A DNA stretch of 64,000 nucleotides. It comes from SH-MAG3 sp036374995 (GTDB lineage: Bacteria; Gemmatimonadota; Gemmatimonadetes; Longimicrobiales; RSA9). The stretch lies in assembly GCA_036374995.1 (NCBI GenBank), contig DASUSS010000108.1, positions 124,001-188,000 of the forward strand. The letters run 5' to 3'. The notes below the pieces were generated by a model. That model had not been told where the DNA came from and did no database searches. It saw only the letters and a program-made list of their open reading frames with translations. The stretch's first letter is position 1, and every line of letters starts with the position of its first letter. Positions 26,865-34,892 of this stretch are shown here, piece by piece. Both the position numbers and the translations under genes were made by a program.

Positions 26865-28145
26865 ATGACGGCGGGAATATTCCAAGCTACGAGAGCGCAT
26901 GGTCTCCGGCAACGCGCTCGTCTCCTGGCCGCCGGGGGCGCCCTGGCGCTCCTGGCGTGCGCCGCCGAGGCACCGCGTGACACGGCCGCGCCGTCGGCGG
27001 TCATGTCCGGGCTCGACGTGGTGCTCCGCGACGGCGCGCCGGCGCTGGAGGGGAAGCGGCTCGGGCTGATCACGAACCACACCGGCATCGACCGCAGCGG
27101 CACGCTCGGCATCGATCGGCTGCACGCCGATGACCGCTTCGAGCTCGTCGCACTGTTCAGCCCGGAGCACTCGATCACGGGCCGCGTCGAGGCGGGCGAG
27201 CACGTCGACAGCGGCCGCGACACGCGCACCGGCCTGCCCATTCACTCGCTCTACGGCGAGACGCGGAAGCCGACGCCGGAGATGCTCGCGGACATCGATG
27301 CGCTCGTCTTCGACATCCAGGACATCGGCACCCGCTACTACACGTACGTGTGGACCATGGCGCTCGCACTACAGGCGGCGGCGGAGAACGACCGGGAGCT
27401 CGTCGTGCTCGACCGGCCGAATCCCATCGGCGGCGAGCTCGTCCACGGCAACGTTCAGGACTCGGCGCACCTCACGTTCGTCGGGCTGTATCCGGTGCCC
27501 ATGCGCCACGGCCTGACACCGGGCGAGCTCGCGCGCTACCTCAACGAGGAGCACGGCATCGACGCGCGACTCACGGTCGTACCGGTCGAGGGCTGGCAGC
27601 GGTCGATGTGGTTCGAGGACACCGGTCTGCCCTGGGTGGCGCCATCGCCCAACATGCCGACCGTCGAGAGTGCGACGCACTACCCGGGTACGTGCCTGTT
27701 CGAGGGGACCGGTGTGTCGGTCGGCCGCGGGACCGATGCCGCGTTCTCCCAGATCGGCGCGCCGTGGATCGATGCCGATTCGCTGGCAGCGCGCCTCGAG
27801 CGCCATGCCATTCCGGGTGTGCGCTTCGAGCCGGTCACGTTCACCCCGGCCAGTCCCGGCGATGGCAAGTACGCCGGCACGGCCGTGCACGGTGTACGTC
27901 TGGTGACCACCGACCGCGGCGTCTACGATCCGACGCGCGCCGGCATCGCGGCACTGGTCGAGATCCGGGCGCTGTATCCGGACAGCCTCACGTTCCGGGA
28001 ATCGCACTTCGACCGGCTTGCCGGCAGCGCGCGCGTTCGCGAGCTGCTGCTCCGGGGCGCGACCGTGGACGAGATCACCGCCGGGTGGCCGGGGGAGCGC
28101 GCGGCGTACGAGCGCGCGCGTCAGCGCTACCTGCTCTACCCCTGA
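26865..28145 (+). CDS. namZ: Exo-beta-N-acetylmuramidase NamZ (DUF1343 family)
   Basis: NamZ releases MurNAc from the non-reducing end of peptidoglycan glycans and acts in series with NagZ. The 426-residue protein has a hydrophobic signal ending LLAC, then EGKRLGLITNHTGID near 62, the catalytic-region ALFSPEH (Glu 101, His 102), FDIQDIGTRYYTYVW near 150 and PSPNMPTVESATHYPGTCLFEGT with VSVGRGTDAAF near 270, all family hallmarks. The ATG at 26865 is the only reasonable start; an AGGA lies ten bases upstream. It is divergent from nagZ with 17 bases between start codons and is followed 14 bases later by the serine hydrolase-M14 gene. Confidence 0.92.
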   Translation: MTAGIFQATRAHGLRQRARLLAAGGALALLACAAEAPRDTAAPSAVMSGLDVVLRDGAPALEGKRLGLITNHTGIDRSGTLGIDRLHADDRFELVALFSPEHSITGRVEAGEHVDSGRDTRTGLPIHSLYGETRKPTPEMLADIDALVFDIQDIGTRYYTYVWTMALALQAAAENDRELVVLDRPNPIGGELVHGNVQDSAHLTFVGLYPVPMRHGLTPGELARYLNEEHGIDARLTVVPVEGWQRSMWFEDTGLPWVAPSPNMPTVESATHYPGTCLFEGTGVSVGRGTDAAFSQIGAPWIDADSLAARLERHAIPGVRFEPVTFTPASPGDGKYAGTAVHGVRLVTTDRGVYDPTRAGIAALVEIRALYPDSLTFRESHFDRLAGSARVRELLLRGATVDEITAGWPGERAAYERARQRYLLYP

Positions 28146-28159
28146 AGGAGTCGATCGCC

Positions 28160-30337
28160 GTGATGCGACGTCGTACGATCCCGCTCCTGGCGCTCGTCAC
28201 CTTCGCGTGCGCACCCGCCGCGCCATCCGCGCGTCCGGTGCCGACGGGCACGGCGCTGCCGCCGCAGGCGTTCGCCTCGGATCTCGCAGCGCTCGAGGTG
28301 GCGATCGGCGAACGGATCGGGCGGGAGGCGGGCGAATTCGGGATTGCCGTCATCGACATCGAGACGGGTCGTACCGCGGGCGTGAACGAGCACGTCGTGA
28401 TGCACGCGGCGAGCACCATGAAGGTGCCCGTGCTGCTCGAGCTCTACCGCCGCGCGGCGTCGGGCCGGCTTCGACTGGATGATACGATGCCGGTCACGGC
28501 GACGTTCCGCAGCATTGCGGACACATCGCACTACACGCTGTCGAGCGAGGATGACAGCGAGCACACGCTCTACGGGAGGGTCGGTGAGCGCGTCGCATTC
28601 CGCGAGCTCGCACGGCTCATGACCGTGCGCTCGTCGAATCTCGCGACGAACATCCTCATCGACACGCTCCGCGCCCCGGCGATCCAGGAGACGACGGATC
28701 GCGTCGGCGGCTGGGGCATGCGCGTGCTGCGTGGCGTCGAGGACATCCCCGCGTTCAATGCCGGGATGAACAATACGACGACGGCGCTCGGACTGGCCCG
28801 GGTGCTGGCTGCGATCGCCCGCTGTGACGTGCTGCCGCGCGCGGAGTGTGACGAGGTCCTCGATGTCCTGGCGGCGCAGGAGTTCAACGAGATGATACCG
28901 GCCGGCCTGCCGGCGGGGACGCGGATAGCACACAAGACCGGCTCCATCACCGGCATCCGCCACGACGGCGCGATCGTGCTGCCCGAGGGCAGTCCGCCGT
29001 ACGTCCTGGTGGTGCTGACGCGCGGAGCGGACAGCGCGGCGGTGCGTCGCGTGTCCGCGGATGTCGCGCGGCTCACCTGGCAGATGCTCGGACCGGACGG
29101 CACCCTCCGGCCGAGGTGGCCGGCCGCAATCACGGAGCTGATCGCGCTGCACGCGCGCCATCGCGTCCCCGCGTTCCCCGCACCGACGCTCGGCTACGAC
29201 GAGCTCTGGGGCACGCTCGGTCCGATCATCGACCGGTCCGCGGCACTCACGCGCGAGGAGGTCGGGCGCGCCGGCTCGGGACGGCCGATCTACCTCGTCC
29301 GGACCGGCGACGGCCCCACCCGCGTCCTGTTCTGGTCGCAGATGCACGGCGACGAGACCACGGCGAGCCGCGCGCTGACGGACCTGTTCAACTTCATCGC
29401 GAGCGCACCCGACGATCCGCGGGTGCGCCGCTGGTCGGAGCGGCTGACGATCCTGGCCGTACCCATGCTGAATCCCGACGGTGCGGACGCGCACCGGCGC
29501 CGGAGCGTGCACGGGATCGACATCAACCGCGATGCGCGCGTCCTGGCGACGCCGGAGGCGCGCACGCTGAAGCAGGTGCAGGAGCGCTGGCGCCCGGACT
29601 TCGGCTTCAACCTGCACGACCAGAACCCCCGCGCGCGTGCCGGGCGCAGCAGCCGCAATGCCGCCATCGCACTGCTCGCGCCGCCGCCGGACGCCGAAGC
29701 GACGCCGACCGCCTCGTTCGTGCGCGCGACCCGGCTCGCCGCGCACCTCGCCCGCACGCTCGCGCCCATGCTCGCGCAGCACCTCACCCGCTATGACGAC
29801 AGCTACAACGCGCGCGCGTTCGGTGATGGCATGCAGAGCTGGGGCGTGAGCACCGTCCTCATCGAGTCGGGCGGCTGGCGCGGCGACGAGCCGAAGCACT
29901 ACCTGCGGACCGCGAACTTCGTGGCGCTCGCCGCCGCACTCGACGCGATCGCGGCTGCCTCGCTCGAGAGCGCCGATGTCGCGCTCTACGCCGAGCTCCC
30001 GCAGAACGGCAGCTCGATGAACGACCTCCTGATCCTGGGCGGCCAGGTGGTGCTGCCGGGACTGCCGCCCTACCGCGCCGACATCTCGATCAACGGCGCG
30101 TCCGTCGGCGGCCCCACCGCGACGCAGATCGTCGAGATCGGTGACCTGACCGGTGTCGAGGCGAAGGACACGGTCGATGCGACCGGCCTCTTCATCCACG
30201 CCGAAACGCCGGACGACTCGCCGTCGCTCCAGCCGGGTATGCCGCCCGTGCTGCTCCTGAGGCGCGGTGCGGATCCCGGGAGCGAGCTGGTGTGGGAGAT
30301 CGTAGGGCTGCGCGCGCGCCGGATGACGGCTCGCTGA
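28160..30337 (+). CDS. Class A beta-lactamase-like serine hydrolase fused to M14 zinc carboxypeptidase
   Basis: A 725-residue exported fusion. An N-terminal hydrophobic signal with Cys 17 may be lipidated. Residues 40-310 look like a class A beta-lactamase/transpeptidase fold with S-T-M-K at 85-88, S-S-N at 158-160, a GVED...NNTTTA omega-loop-like region near 192-208 and K-T-G at 259-261. Residues 345-600 are an M14 carboxypeptidase with zinc ligands H396 and E399 (HGDE), N456-R457, H486 and catalytic Glu 569 in LIESGG. A C-terminal beta-rich tail follows. AAGGAG nine bases before the GTG at 28160 sets the start; ATG 28163 is the alternative. Next to namZ, peptidoglycan stem peptides are the likely substrate. 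Confidence 0.85.
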   Translation: MMRRRTIPLLALVTFACAPAAPSARPVPTGTALPPQAFASDLAALEVAIGERIGREAGEFGIAVIDIETGRTAGVNEHVVMHAASTMKVPVLLELYRRAASGRLRLDDTMPVTATFRSIADTSHYTLSSEDDSEHTLYGRVGERVAFRELARLMTVRSSNLATNILIDTLRAPAIQETTDRVGGWGMRVLRGVEDIPAFNAGMNNTTTALGLARVLAAIARCDVLPRAECDEVLDVLAAQEFNEMIPAGLPAGTRIAHKTGSITGIRHDGAIVLPEGSPPYVLVVLTRGADSAAVRRVSADVARLTWQMLGPDGTLRPRWPAAITELIALHARHRVPAFPAPTLGYDELWGTLGPIIDRSAALTREEVGRAGSGRPIYLVRTGDGPTRVLFWSQMHGDETTASRALTDLFNFIASAPDDPRVRRWSERLTILAVPMLNPDGADAHRRRSVHGIDINRDARVLATPEARTLKQVQERWRPDFGFNLHDQNPRARAGRSSRNAAIALLAPPPDAEATPTASFVRATRLAAHLARTLAPMLAQHLTRYDDSYNARAFGDGMQSWGVSTVLIESGGWRGDEPKHYLRTANFVALAAALDAIAAASLESADVALYAELPQNGSSMNDLLILGGQVVLPGLPPYRADISINGASVGGPTATQIVEIGDLTGVEAKDTVDATGLFIHAETPDDSPSLQPGMPPVLLLRRGADPGSELVWEIVGLRARRMTAR

Positions 30338-30381
30338 CCCTCTGCGGCGCTCAGCCCTGGGGGTTCGGGCGGCGTTTTTGG

Positions 30382-30405
30382 GCGCAGAGGCGCAGAGGCG
30401 CAGAG
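30382..30405 (+). repeat. Three tandem GCGCAGAG units
   Basis: Three exact head-to-tail copies of the eight-base unit GCGCAGAG lie shortly after the M14 fusion gene. The reverse complement of the same unit is arrayed about 160 bases downstream, giving a large imperfect palindrome. Confidence 0.75.
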
Positions 30406-30566
30406 CGCCGGCGCTGCGTCGGGCTTCCATGCCCGTTCTGCCTCTTCATTGTCATGAACGGATTCGGAATACCGGCCAGCGTGTGACGACCGCGCACGAG
30501 GCAGCTTCGAAATCCATTTACGACAAACGGAAGTCAGCTGCTCCGATGAAGCAGACGCAGACTGCG

Positions 30567-30590
30567 TCTCTGCGTCTCTGCGCCTCTGCG
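30567..30590 (-). repeat. Inverted counterpart of the GCGCAGAG array
   Basis: Read on the plus strand this is CTCTGCG(T/C) repeated about three times, the reverse complement of the array at 30382-30405 with one variable base. A local hairpin with 30551-30560 (GCAGACGCAG) is also possible. Such CAGAGGCGCAGAG-type sequences are known to recur between genes in several bacterial phyla. Confidence 0.7.
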
Positions 30591-30622
30591 ACCAGAAATC
30601 GTCCCTGCCCCTGCCCCCGCCC

Positions 30623-31774
30623 CTATCTCTCGAGCAATGCCGGGATGGTCGTCTCGAACGCGGCCGGGTGCACGAGCAGGGCGCCGTCGTCGGGCAGGCG
30701 CAGCTCGACCGGTCGATCGCGGATGGCGCGGCGGAATCCCTTCCCCTCCAGGACGCGGTGCACGTAGACGCGCCGGCCGACCACCATCACCACGCACAGC
30801 ACGGGCACCGCGACGAGGAGTCCGACGATGTGGAGCAGGTGCGCCATGATCAGGACGGCGAGGATGCTGAGCACGGGAGGGAGGTGGACCTGCCGCTCCA
30901 TGATCATCGGTGCGACGATGTTGGCCTCGAACGCGTGGACGCCCACGCCGAGCATGACGACCCAGAACGCCTGCACGATGCCACCGGTACCGAGCACGAA
31001 GATGGCCGGCAGCAGCGTCGAGAACAGCGTGCCGAAGAACGGCACGATCGCGACCGCGCCCGTGAACACGCCGAACGCGAGGGCGTAGGGCACGCGGAGC
31101 AGCTCGAGTCCGATCCAGGTGAACACGCCGAGCACGATCATGGCCAGGATCTGACCGACGATCCAGGCCCGGAGCGTACGGCCGAGGTCGCCGAGAATGT
31201 CGCGCACGAGCTCGCGATGGACGGGCGGCGCGAGCAGGATGAACCCCTCGCGGTACAGCGACGGCCGCAGCGAGAGGTACATGCCCATGACGAGCACGCT
31301 GATGAAGTGGATGGCGAACGTGATTCCGCTGAACAGATACGGTACGACACCGCGGAAGTATCCGCCGATCTGAGCGACGATGATGCCGGTGTAGCTCTCA
31401 CCGGGCTCGAGTGTGCCGAGTAGGTGCGCCCAGAAGGGTGACTGGCTGGCGAGCGCGATGAGGTCGGCCTCCCAGCGGGCCATCAGCGCGGGCATCGCCT
31501 CGATCAGCCCCTGCGTCTGCTCGACGACGGGCGGCACGATCAGCCACAGGATGCCCGCGATGCCGACGAACGTGATCAGGAGTGCGATCATGAGGCCGGC
31601 CGCGCGCGGCACGGCCAGCCGTTTCTGGAGCGAGTCCGTGATCGCGCTGAGGTAGATCGCGAACAGGATCGCGATGAAGAAGAGGAGGAGTACCTCCGCG
31701 ATGCGATGGAGGAACAGCAGCAGCAGGACAGCGAAGATCGCCGCGATCAGGACTGCATATGGACGACGGTTCAT
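30623..31774 (-). CDS. AI-2E family transporter (TqsA/YdiK/PerM-like permease)
   Basis: A 383-residue inner-membrane protein with two hydrophobic hairpins at the N-terminus (residues 8-80), a long amphipathic region, and several more helices from about 150 to 330. The pattern, including VPYALAFGVFTGAVAIVPFFGTLFS near 225 and LPPVLSILAVLIMAHLLHIVGLLVAVPVL near 290, fits the AI-2E exporter family. The family name comes from autoinducer export in E. coli; many members have other or unknown cargo, including sodium/proton exchange. It lies downstream of pspA on the same strand with a 28-base gap. Confidence 0.85.
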   Translation of the reverse strand: MNRRPYAVLIAAIFAVLLLLFLHRIAEVLLLFFIAILFAIYLSAITDSLQKRLAVPRAAGLMIALLITFVGIAGILWLIVPPVVEQTQGLIEAMPALMARWEADLIALASQSPFWAHLLGTLEPGESYTGIIVAQIGGYFRGVVPYLFSGITFAIHFISVLVMGMYLSLRPSLYREGFILLAPPVHRELVRDILGDLGRTLRAWIVGQILAMIVLGVFTWIGLELLRVPYALAFGVFTGAVAIVPFFGTLFSTLLPAIFVLGTGGIVQAFWVVMLGVGVHAFEANIVAPMIMERQVHLPPVLSILAVLIMAHLLHIVGLLVAVPVLCVVMVVGRRVYVHRVLEGKGFRRAIRDRPVELRLPDDGALLVHPAAFETTIPALLER

Positions 31775-31802
31775 TCGCGTTCAGTGCTGCCGTTCCACCC
31801 GG

Positions 31803-32573
31803 CTACGCCTCTTCCTCGATCTCCGCGTCACGGACGATCGCTTCGCCGTTGCCCGTGCCGAGCCGCTTCGCGCCGCCATCCGTCTGACCGGCGGGGAGAG
31901 TCAGCCCCATCTTCTGCTTCAGCTCGAGCAGACGGAACTCGACGGACTGATCGGCCGGCTTCAGCTGGGCGAACTGCTGCTCGAGCGTGTCGCCGGACAG
32001 CGATTCCGAGACCTCGGCGGCCGCGAGCGCGCGACGCTCCGACTCCTCGATCTTCTCCGCCATGCGCTCGAACGTCTCGAATGCCGACTGATCGTTCAGC
32101 CCGGCCATCGTCTCGTGGATCCGCTTCTGCGCCTGTGCGCGCTTCTGCTTCGCGACGAGCAGGTTCTTCTTGCGCTTCGCTTCCTCGATCTTGTCGTTCA
32201 GCGCGCGCAGCGAATCCTTGAGGCGGTCGGTTTCTGCCGCGTGGCGACGCCAGGTCTCCTCCAGCGCCATGGCGCGCTCCATGTGCTCCTGCTGTCGCAG
32301 CAGCGCCTGCTTGGCCAGATCGTCGCGTCCCTCGCCGACCGCGAGCATCGCGCGATGCTCCCAGTCATGGGACGCCTTCTGCTCCCCCTCGACCTGCGAG
32401 CGCAGCTTGCGCTCGTCCGCGATCGCCACGGCCACTTCCTGCTTCGCCTTGGCGAGCTGCTCGCGCATGTCGATGAGGACCTGGTTGAGCATCTTCTCGG
32501 GGTTCTCCGCCCGGGCGATCGCATCATTGATGTTCGAGCGGATCAGCGTCGACAGCTTCTGAAAGATTCCCAT
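31803..32573 (-). CDS. pspA: PspA/IM30 family membrane-stress protein
   Basis: PspA proteins polymerise on the inner face of the cytoplasmic membrane and protect it during stress. The 256-residue sequence is almost entirely helical and coiled-coil, beginning MGIFQKLSTLIRSNINDAI and followed by the ENPEKMLNQVLIDMREQLAKAKQ segment typical of the family. Long heptad stretches run to about residue 185, then a variable acidic tail. Its start lies four bases after the stop of the YbjN-like gene, so both are probably made together. No PspF-type regulator is nearby. Confidence 0.92.
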   Translation of the reverse strand: MGIFQKLSTLIRSNINDAIARAENPEKMLNQVLIDMREQLAKAKQEVAVAIADERKLRSQVEGEQKASHDWEHRAMLAVGEGRDDLAKQALLRQQEHMERAMALEETWRRHAAETDRLKDSLRALNDKIEEAKRKKNLLVAKQKRAQAQKRIHETMAGLNDQSAFETFERMAEKIEESERRALAAAEVSESLSGDTLEQQFAQLKPADQSVEFRLLELKQKMGLTLPAGQTDGGAKRLGTGNGEAIVRDAEIEEEA

Positions 32574-32577
32574 GGTC

Positions 32578-32997
32578 CTATCCCTGTTGCGCGACCTGGG
32601 CCGCTCCCTGCTCGACGATCGCAGCCAGTTCCGGGAGGTGGCTCGATGCGGCCATCGTGAGGCTCTCGTAACTGCTGCGCAGCTCGACGAAATCCAGCGT
32701 CTCCAGCTCCAGCGCGTCGGAGAGGACGACCTCCTGGGCCTCGATGCCGTAGCTGCCGTGGACGATGTCCGTCGCGTTCAGCTCGAGCATGCGGCGGTAG
32801 AGCGGGGCGAGCCGCACGTCATCGGCGGAGTCCGGCAGGTTCATGACCTTGAGGCGGAGTACGATGACCGGCGGAGTGTACGTCACGACGACGGCCGCGC
32901 CATAGTCCGATTCGATCCTCCACATCGATTCTTCGATCTCCTCGAAGTCGTGCTCCATGCGGATGAGGTAACTCTCGAGGTCTTCCCGTGTCATCAT
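32578..32997 (-). CDS. YbjN-like / secretion-chaperone-fold small protein
   Basis: A 139-residue soluble alpha/beta protein without signal peptide. The order helix (DLESYLIRMEHDFEEI), strands (VVVTYTPPVIVLRLKV), helix (LAPLYRRMLELNA), strands and C-terminal helix resembles the YbjN and CesT/Tir-chaperone fold. It sits immediately upstream of pspA with four bases between, and coexistence suggests a partner or adaptor of PspA. That role is inferred from position only. Two ATGs in a row (32997, 32994) allow either start. Confidence 0.7.
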   Translation of the reverse strand: MMTREDLESYLIRMEHDFEEIEESMWRIESDYGAAVVVTYTPPVIVLRLKVMNLPDSADDVRLAPLYRRMLELNATDIVHGSYGIEAQEVVLSDALELETLDFVELRSSYESLTMAASSHLPELAAIVEQGAAQVAQQG

Positions 32998-33235
32998 CGT
33001 GACGCCCAGTCAGCTGGTTCGCGTTCACCCGGTGCAGGGTTCAAGGTACAGCATCCCTACGGCGGCTGTCACGGGTTGGTTGCGTCCCCGTGCGCTCGAA
33101 GCCGCCCGTGCGGTCGGCGGCGCCGCGCGATACCGGGCGTTTTCGCCTCCTTGACGCTCCGGCCTGCCGCAGCGCATCCTGCCTCAGGCCGCTCGGTTTC
33201 CGCCCTCTTCCAGACTCGCCCGGATCGGAGCCGGA

Positions 33236-34888
33236 ATGCCTCCTCCGAGAGCTCGACCCGCCGTCTCTGCCGTGCTCCTGATGGCCGCGGCAGTCTGCCC
33301 GCTGCGCGCTCAGGTGGTGGTCGGCCGGCTCGTCGATGCGAGTGCGAATCGACCGATCGCCGCGGCATTCGTGCAGCTGCTCGACTCCGCCGGCGTACGC
33401 CGGGCCGGCGCGCTCACGGACAGCACGGGGCGTTTCGTGCTCCGGGCCGATGCGGACGGGACGTATCGGCTGCGGGCGGAGCGGCTGGGCTACGAGCCGG
33501 TGACCTCGCCGGCGCTCCGCCTGGGCGCAACGCCACTCGATTATGTGTTCTCGCTCACGCCGCGCGCGCTCGTGCTGCCCGCCGTGTCGGCGCGCTCCGA
33601 GGATTCGCGCGGCTGCGAGCGCCGTCCGGACGGCCGCGCCGTCTACGCGCTGTGGAACGCGGTGCGCACGGCACTCGGTGTCGCATCGTGGACGCAGGCG
33701 ACCGGTGCACTCCGCTTCTCCGTGATGAACTACTTCCGCGAGCTGGACCCGTCGCTGCGCGACATCCGCCGGGAAGAGCGCACACCGGCATACTCTGCCG
33801 TCGTGCTGCCGTACCGAGCGGTCGATCCCGACCATCTCGCCCGCGTCGGCTACCTGATCGCGGATGGCCGCGACAGCTGGCTCCTCGGGCCCGACGCGGA
33901 CGTGCTGCTCTCGGAGCCGTTCCTGAACTCGCACTGCTTCCGCATCATCGACTCGCCGGACACCGGCGTCGTGGGACTCGGCTTCGAGCCATTGCGCCGC
34001 GACGAGCTCGCCGATGTCAGTGGCGTGCTGTGGGTGGACCGGCGCACGGCCGAGCTCCGCTACCTCGCGTTCGAGTTCGAGAACCTGCCCGACCATCTGC
34101 GCAACTTCGGCGCGAGCGGACAGGTCCACTTCCGACGCCTGGAGAACGGCATCTGGATCATCGACCGCTGGTGGATCCGCTCGCCACAGGTGGGCAACCG
34201 CCGCGGCATGCGCCGCTACCGCCTGCTCGGTCACCGTGAGGATGGCGGCACGGTCACGTCCGTGACACCGCTCGACGCGGAGCGCCGCCCGGAGGGCGGC
34301 CGTGGTCTGATCGAAGGGTTCGTGCTCGACAGCACGACGAGCGCGCCGCTGTCCGGCGCTCTCGTGTTCCTCGAGGGCACGCGGTTCTCCGCCCAGACGA
34401 GTACGACCGGCCGCTATCTGATCCAGCGCATTCCCGGCGGCCGCTACGCGATCGGGTTCACGCACCCGGTGCTGGAAGAGCTCGGCGTCGCGCTGCCGGT
34501 CGACAGCATCACGATCACGGGTTCACTGCCGCTCCAGCGGGTCTTTGCAGGACCGTCCATGACGACGATCCTGCGCACGGTCTGTCCCGGGGAGGTGGAG
34601 GAGCCCACGACCGGCCTCGTCTACGGGGCGGTCCACGACGAGCACACGGGGGAGCCTGTCGAGGGAGTGGATGTGCACGCATCCTGGCGCGGCCTGCCGC
34701 CGTCCGGATCCGGGCGCACGGTGGACCGCGTGCGGTCCACGCGCACGCGGCCGGACGGCCGCTACTTCCTCTGCTGGGTGCCGACGGATCGCGAGCTGGA
34801 GCTGCGTGCGGATACGCGACGCGTGCGCCATCCGGCCGTGAAGGTGCACCTGTCCGGATCGCCGATGCTGCGCCGCGAGTTCTACTGA
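33236..34888 (+). CDS. Exported protein with carboxypeptidase-regulatory-like repeats
   Basis: A 550-residue secreted protein of unknown function. A signal peptide ends near LRAQ (residue 26). Three Ig-like carboxypeptidase-regulatory domains are visible: residues 28-110 (VVGRLVDASANRPIAAAFVQLLD), about 355-440 (IEGFVLDSTTSAPLSGALVFLEG) and about 460-545 (VYGAVHDEHTGEPVEGVDV). Between them is a region of about 220 residues with many aromatic and acidic residues and two cysteines (near 125 and 230). Proteins like this are common in Gemmatimonadota and Bacteroidota envelopes. A GGAGCCGGA precedes the ATG. It converges on uvrA with only four bases between stops. Confidence 0.75.
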   Translation: MPPPRARPAVSAVLLMAAAVCPLRAQVVVGRLVDASANRPIAAAFVQLLDSAGVRRAGALTDSTGRFVLRADADGTYRLRAERLGYEPVTSPALRLGATPLDYVFSLTPRALVLPAVSARSEDSRGCERRPDGRAVYALWNAVRTALGVASWTQATGALRFSVMNYFRELDPSLRDIRREERTPAYSAVVLPYRAVDPDHLARVGYLIADGRDSWLLGPDADVLLSEPFLNSHCFRIIDSPDTGVVGLGFEPLRRDELADVSGVLWVDRRTAELRYLAFEFENLPDHLRNFGASGQVHFRRLENGIWIIDRWWIRSPQVGNRRGMRRYRLLGHREDGGTVTSVTPLDAERRPEGGRGLIEGFVLDSTTSAPLSGALVFLEGTRFSAQTSTTGRYLIQRIPGGRYAIGFTHPVLEELGVALPVDSITITGSLPLQRVFAGPSMTTILRTVCPGEVEEPTTGLVYGAVHDEHTGEPVEGVDVHASWRGLPPSGSGRTVDRVRSTRTRPDGRYFLCWVPTDRELELRADTRRVRHPAVKVHLSGSPMLRREFY

Positions 34889-34892
34889 AGCG

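Larger units (their letters stand above)
30338..30622. other. Intergenic region between convergent genes carrying inverted repeat arrays
   Basis: This 285-base stretch has no credible gene. It holds two short arrays of a GCGCAGAG-type unit in opposite orientation (see the separate repeat entries), with a GTTTTTG just before the first. The arrays could pair in RNA and help terminate both converging transcripts. Confidence 0.6.

Noticed and set aside
32572..34239. A 555-residue plus-strand frame through the YbjN-like gene and the regulatory-repeat protein
   Set aside because: It overlaps two supported genes in other frames and shows no family motif.
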